Origin: Citreicella sp. C3M06
GTDB taxonomy: Bacteria > Pseudomonadota > Alphaproteobacteria > Rhodobacterales > Rhodobacteraceae
NCBI RefSeq assembly: GCF_018860705.1
Contig: NZ_JAHKQA010000047.1
Span: 262,113 to 296,072, forward strand
Reading direction: 5' to 3'
Length of the DNA stretch: 33,960 nt
Shown here piece by piece: positions 8,260 to 15,272 of the stretch; positions within the stretch are counted from its first letter, which is position 1; each line of letters begins with the position of its first letter. The notes beneath the pieces are model-generated. The model did no database searches. It was not told the origin of the DNA and saw only the letters and a program-made list of their open reading frames with translations. The position numbers were made by a program, and so were the translations under genes.

Positions 8260-8748
8260 ATGCCGACAGATCACAAACCTGCATCAAGGCCGGACAAGCG
8301 GCGGCAGGTGGCGCTGATCGTCTATCCGGGTCCCAAGACACCAGAAGCGACGGGCCCGCTCCGCGTTCTGGGCTATGCGTCGCGGCATCTGGCCGATGCC
8401 GGGCAGGCTGGCGGATATGACATCACCATCGCCGCGCCAGATGTCGGTCACTTCCCCTCTGCTACGGCGATGTCGCTGCAGGCGACGGTTGCTCATAAAG
8501 GCTTCGGCGCCCCGGATACCGTGTTGATCGCTGGCGTCGCACGGATCGAAAAGGTCCTCGTCGTGCAGCGCGCGCTGGGGGACTGGTATCGCGGCAATGG
8601 GCTGCGCCGCGCTTTGTACCGCGCCGGATTTCGCTCGGACGCGCGGATGCGCAAAGCCTTTCGCCGCCGGTTCCCCCTGTCGCCGCGCGATTGCCGTGCA
8701 CGGTTCGAGTTCGAGGATCACCGGGCGGTCTGCAGTTTCGGGGTCTAG
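8260..8748 (+). pseudogene. GlxA-type AraC-family regulator with internal deletion
   Basis: The open frame from the ATG at 8260 encodes the start of a DJ-1/PfpI-like domain (RRQVALIVYPGPKTPEATGPL, DITIAAPDVGHFPS, APDTVLIAGVARIEKV). It then jumps directly to the end of an AraC helix-turn-helix (RAGFRSDARMRKAFRRRFPLSPRD). GlxA-type regulators are about 310-330 aa, whereas this frame has 162 codons, so roughly half is lost, including most of the first helix-turn-helix. The frame stays open, so a short protein might be made, but it is unlikely to regulate normally. The 3' end overlaps the convergent SnoaL-like gene by four bases. Confidence 0.75.
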
Positions 8749-9224
8749 CCTTGCGGTTGGTAGGGCAGCGACGAATGGTGCAGCACGATGCGGAGCGTGC
8801 CGGTCTCGTCCTTCTTGTAACCAAAGCTCTTGTCGACCGTGGTGACAGAGCCGTCCTTGTTGGTCAGCTTGATCCAGCCCATCCACATTGCGACATCGCC
8901 CTGAATGAAGCTGGCCGAAGGGATGCTTTGCATCGCGCGCCAGCCCATGATCGCAAACCCGTTGTCGAGCGGATATTCTTCGGAGTGGCCGCAGAAATAG
9001 GCCAGTGCCCCTGCCTTGGTCGGGCGGAAGGTCTGCGCGCCGCTCGCCATGGTCGGTTTGAACAGGACCGGCCCAAGGGAGTAGCCATAGTAGCTGTCGA
9101 TATTGGCGGAGGCGACCTTGCGGGCCGCCTCGATCCCGCCCTCCTCGAAGGCCTTCGAGATGGCGATCTTGCCGTCGCCCCAGATGGTGAGGGCTTTTTC
9201 GATATCGTCCTGGGTGATCTGCAT
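8745..9224 (-). CDS. SnoaL/NTF2-like protein of unknown function
   Basis: The 159-aa protein is intact and preceded by AAGGAA at a good spacing. It has no signal peptide. The pattern (helical N-terminus with IEKALTIWGDG, then SYYGYSLGPVLFKPT, GYKKDETGTLRIVLHHSSLPY) resembles small cone-shaped NTF2/SnoaL-like proteins related to the CaMKII association domain. Relatives in marine bacteria are sometimes labelled phosphoribosyl-AMP cyclohydrolase, which I would not trust because the HisI zinc motifs are not seen. The paired His near the C-terminus (LHHSSLP) is a likely pocket feature. It follows the thrS remnant and COG0523 gene on the same strand and may be read from the same Zur-controlled promoter. 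Substrate unknown. Confidence 0.7.
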   Translation of the reverse strand: MQITQDDIEKALTIWGDGKIAISKAFEEGGIEAARKVASANIDSYYGYSLGPVLFKPTMASGAQTFRPTKAGALAYFCGHSEEYPLDNGFAIMGWRAMQSIPSASFIQGDVAMWMGWIKLTNKDGSVTTVDKSFGYKKDETGTLRIVLHHSSLPYQPQG

Positions 9225-9259
9225 GGGATGTTCCTTGTTGCTATGCTGGCTCAGTTGGC

Positions 9260-9925
9260 CCTGAAAACCAGTACCAATTGGGCGGTTTGCGACACTAGTC
9301 GGGGCACCGTCAGCGCTGCCCGCCGGGCGGTTGCGCCGCTGCGTTCAGGGGCATGGTCCGGGTCTTGTCGGTTCCGCAGGGGGGCGATCAGCCTCTGGAA
9401 CAACCGCCAGCCTTTGGGGTGCCAGAACACCGATCCGGGCGCGACCTCTTGGAAATGGAACGGGGTCTTCTCGCGGCCCAGCCGGCAGTGGTCGCGCTGT
9501 TCGGCTTCGGCCATCATGGTCATATGCGCGTCGAGCGCAGGTTTGTCGGCAAAGGCCACGCCATAGATGCGGCGGAGCATCTGGTTGTTGCTGTCACCGC
9601 GCCAACAGGCCCCCGCCACGCGGGTCAGTTTGAAGGCACCGCTCGCATCGCCGGTGCTGCGCATATGTCGCCCCATCGGGCAGCGGCGCGGGCAGATCGC
9701 GGATCTCGCCATCGAGAACCGCCGCAACCGTGCGCTTGGCAAGGCCCGGGCCGAGGGCCGCCGCAGGATCAGCGGCAGTACTGGCAGGATCAAGCGCGTG
9801 GGTCGCGTCGGCGGGCACACGGATATGGCTCTATTGTGGGGACTTTCCATGGCGCAGCGGATCGGTACCGGTCCTTCCCCATGAGTTGCAGGGGCGCTTT
9901 GGGCAGCGCAGCAGGCTGGCATAGG
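9260..9925 (-). pseudogene. Threonyl-tRNA synthetase paralog, TGS plus core-start fragment
   Basis: Two frames are needed. One gives a TGS-like block ([20 protein letters not shown], then [18 protein letters not shown]) near 9650-9800. The next gives [30 protein letters not shown] and a core start with [32 protein letters not shown] and RLFQRLIA. In ThrRS these blocks flank the editing domain, which is deleted, and most of the catalytic core and the anticodon domain are also gone. Zur-controlled thrS paralogs beside COG0523 genes are a known theme, since ThrRS needs active-site zinc. This copy cannot work. It lies directly after the second COG0523 gene on the same strand. Confidence 0.8.
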
Positions 9926-11074
9926 TCAGAACGGCATCTCGATGGTGTCGACCGTCATGGCCGCGGGCAGATCCTCGACGGCCGCCGCGGCCTTGGGCCG
10001 CATCAACAGCAGTGCAAGGCTGGCCTTGAGATCCGCCTCATCCATGTCCCGTGCAATGACAACGACGCGGCTTGTGCTGTCTTGGCCTGACCAGCGTTTC
10101 ATTGGCACCGGCGCGTCGAAGATATGCTGCACCCCGTGAAAGACAAAGGGATATTGCAAGCCTTCGACATGCAGGATGCCCTTCATACGCAGGATGTTCG
10201 GCCCCTTGAGCGCGATCAGCGTATCGAGCCAGAAGTCGAAGACCGTCGCCGGAATGGGCTCTGTCACCTCAATGGATGCCGAGGTGATCCGCTGATCATG
10301 CCGCCCATGTGCCGCTGGCACCGATGGGCTGAAGCCCGCCGGAGCTGCGGGGTTTGGCGCGATCCCCGAAAGACCGGCCAGCGGATCGGCGCTGGCCGCC
10401 TGCGGCGGCATCCCCAGCCAGGCGTCCACATCCGAAAACGTCACGCCGTCGCGCATGGCGGACAGGCCGAAAAGCGCCCCCACCGGCACGCTGCCATGCT
10501 GCGCATGGATGCGCCGAGCCGAGGCGTTGATCGCCTCGAGCCGGGTTTCGAACCGGGCCAGATCGAAGGGCTCGACCAGATCGGTTTTCGACAGGATCAG
10601 CACATCGGCCATGGCCACTTGGCGCAGAGCCTCGAATTGCTGATCGAGCGTCTTCATGCCCGTCGCCGCATCCGCCAGCGTCACGACACCGTCCAAACGG
10701 AAGGCCTGCGCGATTTGCCGGTCCGTGGCCAGAGTGTGAACGATCGGACCCGGATCAGCGATACCGCTGGTTTCGATCACCACCCTGTCGAAACTGCAGG
10801 TTCCCGCAGCGCGCCGGGCGATCAAAGCTCCAAGCGTCTTGGCGAGGTCGCCCAGAACAGCGCAGCACAGGCAGCCCGAGCGCAACAACACGGTTTCCTC
10901 GGTCGCTTCCTCGATCAGGTCATGATCCAGCCCGACATCGCCGAATTCGTTGATGATGACCGCGATCCGTCCGGCCTCGGGATCACGGATCAGCTGGTTC
11001 AGCAGCGTGGTCTTTCCGGCCCCAAGGAAGCCTGTCAGCAAAGTGACCGGAACGCGATTGTCCTGCAGTGCCAT
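9926..11074 (-). CDS. Second COG0523 GTPase, zinc-limitation type
   Basis: This 382-aa protein carries Walker A (GAGKTT, residues 18-23), the metal motif GCLCC (67-71), a Walker B-like RVVIETSG region and SKTD (162-165), a common family variant of NKxD. The C-terminal CobW_C domain is present (HVEGLQYPFVFHGVQHIFD, then RWSGQD). A low-complexity Pro/Ala linker lies at about residues 225-260. It is a different subgroup from the GTPase at 2845-4056, so the two probably serve different clients. The neighbouring ThrRS remnant suggests its client may once have been that paralog; this is inference. A Zur-like palindrome lies 50 bases upstream of the start. Confidence 0.85.
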   Translation of the reverse strand: MALQDNRVPVTLLTGFLGAGKTTLLNQLIRDPEAGRIAVIINEFGDVGLDHDLIEEATEETVLLRSGCLCCAVLGDLAKTLGALIARRAAGTCSFDRVVIETSGIADPGPIVHTLATDRQIAQAFRLDGVVTLADAATGMKTLDQQFEALRQVAMADVLILSKTDLVEPFDLARFETRLEAINASARRIHAQHGSVPVGALFGLSAMRDGVTFSDVDAWLGMPPQAASADPLAGLSGIAPNPAAPAGFSPSVPAAHGRHDQRITSASIEVTEPIPATVFDFWLDTLIALKGPNILRMKGILHVEGLQYPFVFHGVQHIFDAPVPMKRWSGQDSTSRVVVIARDMDEADLKASLALLLMRPKAAAAVEDLPAAMTVDTIEMPF

Positions 11075-11123
11075 CCTGATGCGTGCCTCTTTACATTGCG
11101 TCTGCGGTTATCGAGCCGTCTAT

Positions 11124-11140
11124 ATGTGATATCATCACAT
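11124..11140. promoter_or_regulatory. Candidate Zur operator upstream of the second COG0523 gene
   Basis: Two perfect 7-bp arms, ATGTGAT and ATCACAT, flank a 3-base spacer. The first 12 bases match ATGTTATAACAT at 10 of 12 positions. IS-derived DNA begins about 20 bases farther upstream, so the promoter has survived close to the IS boundary. Confidence 0.68.
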
Positions 11141-11310
11141 TACTCAAATCACTCATGAGGTATTGCAGCAGCCCTCCCGCGGCGGAGGATCCACATCACG
11201 AATCCATGCGGTTAGACGAGCGGCCTGAGCAAGCCCAAGCCCGTCTACGACCGCACGAGGAACAGTCCGCCGACAACGCTGCGCTCCGCTAGCGCGGGTC
11301 GCCGCCGATC

Positions 11311-11343
11311 CACTGCCCGGTAAGGCATGCTTGGTATGAGGGG
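11311..11343 (-). repeat. Micro-element copy I, degraded (about 33 bp)
   Basis: The plus strand starts with the reverse-complement tail CACTGCCCGG and ends in GAGGGG. Short arms CATGC and GTATG flank a TTG loop. It sits at the very start of the IS5-type remnant at 11.3-12.1 kb. Shortened and imperfect, so it could be coincidental. Confidence 0.45.
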
Positions 11344-11439
11344 GTGGCTGGGCAAGGAGATGGCCTGCTACGCCCCGAATGAGGGCCGCGCAGGGCGCCC
11401 GTCGGTGTTCTCGAATGCGGCGATCCAATTCTGCCCGTC

Positions 11440-11479
11440 CACTCCCGGCAGGGCATTGCAAATCAATGTCCCGAGAGGG
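11440..11479 (-). repeat. Micro-element copy C (40 bp)
   Basis: It lies opposite to the transposase. In element orientation the arms are GGGACATTGA and GCAATGCCC around TTT, and the tail TGCCGGGAGTG has lost one base. Removal restores tC^GATTAAAG in the transposase, rejoining FCLS-type and KVLFKLP blocks. Confidence 0.86.
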
Positions 11480-11657
11480 GATTAAAGTGCTGTTCAAGCT
11501 GCCGCTTACGCAGACCGCCCGTATGGTCGCCAGCCTCCTGCAGCTCGCCGGGTTGGACTGGCCCGTTCCGAACTATGCGACCCTGTGCGGCAGGCAGAAA
11601 ACCTTGAAGGGTCAGATTCCCTGTCGCCGTGCTGGCGGGCCGCCAAACCTGCTGGTC

Positions 11658-11698
11658 CCCTCTCGGGACATCACTGCGTGATGCCCTGCCGGGCAGTG
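11658..11698 (+). repeat. Micro-element copy D (41 bp), before the first DDE aspartate
   Basis: Head CCCTCTC, arms GGGACATCAC and GTGATGCCC around TGC, tail TGCCGGGCAGTG. It lies between GTC and GAC, that is between NLLV and DSTG, exactly before the catalytic Asp codon. Arm changes relative to copies A and B are compensatory. Confidence 0.9.
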
Positions 11699-11919
11699 GA
11701 CAGCACCGGCATCAAGGTCCTCGGCGATGGTGAATCGCAAGCCCGCAAGCACGGTGTTCAAGCGCGACGCCAATGGTGCAAGGTCCATCTGGCCATGGGC
11801 ACTGCCACATCTGACATCCGTGCAGTCGAGTTCACCCTAGCTGGGAAGGCGACAGCCAGTCCTGCCAGACCTTCGGGAAACAGATCCCGGACGACGAAGA
11901 CAATTACACCGTGACCGCC

Positions 11920-11960
11920 CCCTCTGAGCAGATTGCTTTGCAATCGCCTGCCGGGCAATG
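11920..11960 (+). repeat. Micro-element copy F (41 bp), before the second DDE aspartate
   Basis: Head CCCTCTG, inner arms GATTGC and GCAATC around TTT, tail TGCCGGGCAATG. It lies between GCC and GAT, splitting VTA from DGA at the second catalytic Asp. The outer stem has one mismatch. Confidence 0.85.
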
Positions 11961-12059
11961 GATGGTGCCTGCGACACCTACCGCTGCCACAGTGCTGTCA
12001 TCGCGGGCGGTGGCACGGCGATCCTCCCGATACGCAAGACTGGCCGAGAGTGGAAGTAT

Positions 12060-12712
12060 GATTGCCCAGCCGCTCGGGCCCGCCTTCGGTGTTGCCGCCC
12101 AATGCCAGCGTGACCGCCACGGATGCGATCCGCCCACCCTCGCGCACCTTGAGGGAGGTCGCATCGATCCAGAGGCACGGCCATTCGCCCTCGATCGGCC
12201 GTGTCAGACAGGCGTCGACACACTCGTCGATCTCCTCACACAGGCGGCTAATCCGGCTCTTCGACACCCCGGTGACAACCCTCTCGCGGTTTGCAGTCAA
12301 ACCGCTGCCGGAAACTGCATGATCTGCAGCAGGTCGTCCATCGATCGCGTCGACACGCCATGGACATAGGCTTGCTGGATCACGGCGCTCAGGGCCTTCT
12401 CGACAGAGCGCCGCGGCGCACCAAACGAGGGGAAATAGGAGCCGATGCGCAGCTCGACGCTGCCCGCCCAGGTCTGCCAGTCCCGATAACGATAGCCCTC
12501 TCTCGGCAGCGTCCTGCGGAAGCGCCTGCCGAGCAGTGGTTACGCTGCGCTAGGCGCTCGCCGCACTTCTTGCCATAGTCAGCACCGGTCTTCGTGCCGA
12601 CCTCCAGCACCCTCAGCAGCTCGGCAGCAAAGCCGATCATCTCGCGAAGCAGGTCGGCATCGGCGCTCTTTCCTACCAGCGCACGCAGGTTCATCATGGG
12701 TTTGATCATCGG
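12060..12712 (-). pseudogene. IS256-family transposase remnant, N-terminal half
   Basis: From about 12712 the minus strand reads MMNLRALVGKSADADLLREM, GFAAELLRVLEVG, YGKKCGERLAQRN, then the micro-element at 12498-12538. It continues with YRYRDWQTWAGSVELR, GSYFPSF, EKALSAVIQQAYVHGVSTRS and, in another frame, GVSKSRISRLCEEIDE with PIEGEW, WIDATSLKVREGGRIASVAV. These are the ordered blocks of an IS256/Mutator-type transposase up to just past its first catalytic Asp (WIDAT). The rest is missing at the junction with the IS5 remnant. A short deletion (the IPKLR block), stops and frame changes are present. Confidence 0.8.
12498..12538 (+). repeat. Micro-element copy G (41 bp), diverged arms, same architecture
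   Basis: Head CTCTCTC, outer arms GGC and GCC, bulged A, inner arms GCGTCC and GGAAGC (one mismatch) around TGC, tail TGCCGAGCAGTG. The arm sequence differs from copy A at most positions, yet pairing, bulge, 3-nt loop and total length are kept. It is opposite to the transposase, between RLAQRN and YR, at C^GTT. Confidence 0.8.
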
Positions 12713-12979
12713 GGGTATCCATCGGTTCAGATTGGCTCGGCAACTCGACCCTACCGAGAAACCCAGTGCCCACCGCAAGCTACACCACGCCCTGGGACGA
12801 CACCTATGGCTGCGTGTATCCTGCTGACACGTGATCGCAAATTGACTTTGGCCACTTCGAGTTGGCGTATATACGAAACGTAGAGCGTCGGCCGCAAGAC
12901 CGCATGTCATTTCATCGGCCCGGCTCTGCCGGATCAGTTTGTATGCTGATCGCGGGTCGGCGGTTGGCGTCCGTTTGCG
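12713..12979. other. Intergenic DNA between IS256 and IS110 remnants
   Basis: I see no gene here. It presumably holds the outer end of the IS256 remnant and the left end of the IS110 remnant, but no inverted repeat or known motif could be assigned. Confidence 0.4.
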
Positions 12980-14061
12980 ATGGAGGAAGACATGCAGAAC
13001 GCCCATGGAACGGTCTACGTCGAAACTAATGCGTCCAAGGACAAACTGCGATCGCGATCGAGGGTGGAGAGCGAGGTTCTGAGCCCTGGCACGTTCGGGA
13101 ACACACCCGCCAGCATCGACAAGCCGCTGAAGGCTAGGCGACATCTCGGCCTGCTAGGCGGCGGCTGACGGGCCAAGGGCCTCTGCCGGCAGATACGCGC
13201 GGCCGGCTGCGAGTGCTACGTGGTCGTGGCGCCCTTGATCCCGGTCAGGGCCTGAGAAGGGGTCGACTTGATGCCCTGCGTCTTGCGTGCCTTCTGCGTG
13301 CCGCAGAATTGACCCCGGCCTGTGTCCCCGACGAGACGCATGAGGCGATGCGCGATCTCGTTCGACCCCGGAGAGCGCCGCAGAGGATCAGCGCCACGAG
13401 CGGCAGATCGTCTCGGCCTTCGTTCTGCGTCATCGGCGCGTCTATCAACGCACCGAACCATGGACGATGCGTTATCGGCGCTGGCTGCAGACCCTGGCTT
13501 CGATCACCCGGCGCACCCGATCGCGCTGCAGGAGATGTTGCAGGCAGAGCGAAACGCCTCGGAGCGGCTGAGCGGGCACATCGAGGTCCTGGTGCCGGAC
13601 TGAACTCTCGCGCCGACCGTGAACGCGCTTCAGGCGCTGCGGGGCGCCGCGCTGATCAGCGCCGTCACTGTCATGGCCGAGATCGGCGATGTGCGACGGT
13701 TCGAGGCATCTGTGAAGCTGATGGCCTATCTCGGGCGCGTGCCGAACGGCAAGACGACCGGCAAGACGAGCAGGCGCGGCGGCATCACTCGCGCGGGCAA
13801 CGCCCGCCTGCGGCACAAGCGGATCGAGGGGGATTGGGTTTACCGCCTGCAGGCACGGCCGGGCGAGCGGACGCTCTAAATCCCCAGAGAGCCGCCGCCG
13901 GAGGTCCAGGATACTGCTTGGAAGGCGCAATCTCGCCGGACGGCCCGATATCGCAAGCTCAGCCAGCGCGGCAGGAGACCGACCGTGTCACCGCGGCAAT
14001 CGCGCGAGAGATGGTGGCGTTCATGTGGGACATCGCACCCCGCAGCATGCCCCCGCGCTGA
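12980..14061 (+). pseudogene. IS110-family transposase remnant, several frameshifts
   Basis: The plus strand begins with MQNAHGTVYVETNASKDKL, the usual IS110 start where VSKD carries a catalytic Asp (here changed to ASKD). Blocks in other frames follow: LLRAAELTPACVPDETHEAM near 13300, PAHPIALQEMLQAE near 13520, EALRGAAL-like LQALRGAALISAVTVMAEIG near 13630-13690, and RFEASVKLMAYLGRVP with GKTSRRGGITRAGNARLR. It ends with TAAIAREMVAFMWDIA near 14040. These match the DEDD-type transposase in order. It is about full length but broken by at least four frame changes. I see no micro-element in this one. Confidence 0.78.
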
Positions 14062-14340
14062 GCCTGCCCCTCGACGCGCCCAATGGCGGGCGCGAGGTCG
14101 ACGGCAGGGGAATATCCGACACTCGCTTTGTGGCCAGCTTCGCGCTGATGCCAACCCTAAGGCAGCAATAGCACCGAGACGGACAATCGGTCCTGCAGCA
14201 TCCAGCCCGCACATCAGAGCTTGTTCATCGGCGTCTTCAGACCACGCGCCCCCCCTTAAGCGTCCAGATCACGACGAACGCCCGAGCGTTCCAAATCGCG
14301 TGGCCCGCCCCTTAAAAAAGACATCAGAGCGCTGCGCCGG
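14062..14340. other. Intergenic DNA between IS110 and IS66 remnants
   Basis: No gene or strong motif was recognised. It probably contains IS ends. Confidence 0.4.
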
Positions 14341-14935
14341 TTACGCGGGCTTGGGGTAATTCCACGGCAGTAACTCGTCGATCCTGCTGGCCGGGTGACC
14401 AGCGGCGATCGCCTTGATGGTCGCCATGAGATAGGCGAAGGGCTCAACCCCGGTGATCTTTGCGGTGGCGATCAGCGAGGCGATGCCGCCCCAGCTGCGT
14501 CCTCCCTCGTCGTGGCCGTGGAAGAGTGCGTTCTTCCTCGCCAGCGCGATCGGGCGGATAAGATTGGAGATCGTCTAAACGCGGCCATCGTGGAGGAAGA
14601 TCTGCATCCCGCCCCACCGGCGGTGGATGTAGGTCAGCGTCTCACCCGTGCGCGACTTGGCCGAGACGTGCAGGCGCTGTGCCTGCATCCAGTCGCCGAA
14701 CTCGGCAACGAGGGGTGCGCAGCAGCGGGCCTGACAGGCAAGCAGGCGCTGACCCGGGCACATAGCGCGGATCTCGGCCTCGATGTGACAAAGCCCTGCA
14801 ATCCGGCGTAGCCCCTCGGCAGCGATCGTCACGCCGGTGTCGTGCTTCCCCCTCTCGCACATGCTTCGCATGTGTTGCCGGGCAGCGGGACGGGCGTTCA
14901 CGCCGGACTGTCTTGGGATCGACCCCGACAGGCCC
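14341..14935 (-). pseudogene. IS66-family transposase (TnpC) C-terminal remnant
   Basis: Minus-strand blocks GLRRIAGLCHIEAEIRA, RLLACQARCCAPLVAEFGDW, SRTGETLTYIHRRWGGMQ and FLHDGRV are followed by an in-frame stop. RPIALARKNALFHGHDEGGR with SWGGIASLIATAKITGVEPF and ASRIDELLPWNYPKPA then lead to the normal stop. This is the C-terminal part of an IS66-type DDE transposase. The usual Glu/Asn-rich segment after DGRV is shortened. A micro-element interrupts the upstream end at 14850-14887. Confidence 0.82.
14850..14887 (+). repeat. Micro-element copy H (38 bp)
   Basis: Head CCCTCTC, unbulged arms GCACATGC and GCATGTGT around TTC (last pair G-T), tail TGCCGGGCAGCG after one T. The stem is shorter than in the 41-bp copies, which explains the length. 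It lies opposite to the IS66 transposase; the right flank is GGACGGG. Confidence 0.8.
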
Positions 14936-14959
14936 GGCGCTGCGAGGTATTATGATCCC

Positions 14960-15154
14960 GCATCACCCGGCAGGTCAGCATGTCACTACCGCCGCCGGGG
15001 TCGCGTCGAGATAAAGACGCACTGTGTGAAACGGCTCGGCCAGCGGCTGATGGCGCGCGACTTCGACTGGCAGGTCTCAGCGGTTCAGGCGCACGTTGCG
15101 ATCATGAACGGCGACACTGCCCTTGGCATCCCTTTCCCAAAAGCCGTGGGATAA
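14960..15154 (+). pseudogene. IS5-family transposase C-terminal fragment
   Basis: The plus strand reads YHYRRRGRVEIKTHCVKRLG, QRLMARDFDWQVSAVQAHVA, IMNGDTALGIP and a stop at 15154. This is the end of an IS5-type transposase; RVE includes the third catalytic residue (Glu). Only this tail remains. Confidence 0.8.
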
Positions 15155-15272
15155 ATCCGTCTGGGAAAGAGAGGCCCGTTCGTCAACTGATTTGCGCAAC
15201 AAGACGGTTCGAGATCGTTTTCTGGCACAGAGCAATGTCTCCCACAGGATACCCCCTTACCCAGTTGATATT

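Larger units (their letters stand above)
11339..12085 (+). pseudogene. IS5-family transposase remnant with several micro-elements inside
   Basis: The plus strand reads WLGKEMACYAPNEGRAGRPS and NAAIQFC, then after an insertion KVLFKLPLTQTARMVASLLQ, LDWPVPNYATL and NLLV. After a second insertion come DSTGIKVLGDGESQARKHGV and later VTA, and after a third DGACDTYRCHSAVIA and ILPIRKTGREWK. Removing the micro-elements at 11440-11479, 11658-11698 and 11920-11960 reconnects the blocks in the usual family order. LLVDSTG and VTADGA carry the first two catalytic aspartates of the DDE triad. The gene ends where an IS256 remnant on the other strand begins (about 12060-12090; the exact junction is ambiguous). 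Other small indels also break the frame, so the gene is dead. Confidence 0.82.

Noticed and set aside
8745-9224. Annotation as phosphoribosyl-AMP cyclohydrolase (HisI)
   Set aside because: The zinc and substrate motifs of HisI are not visible; the pattern fits a SnoaL/NTF2-like fold better.
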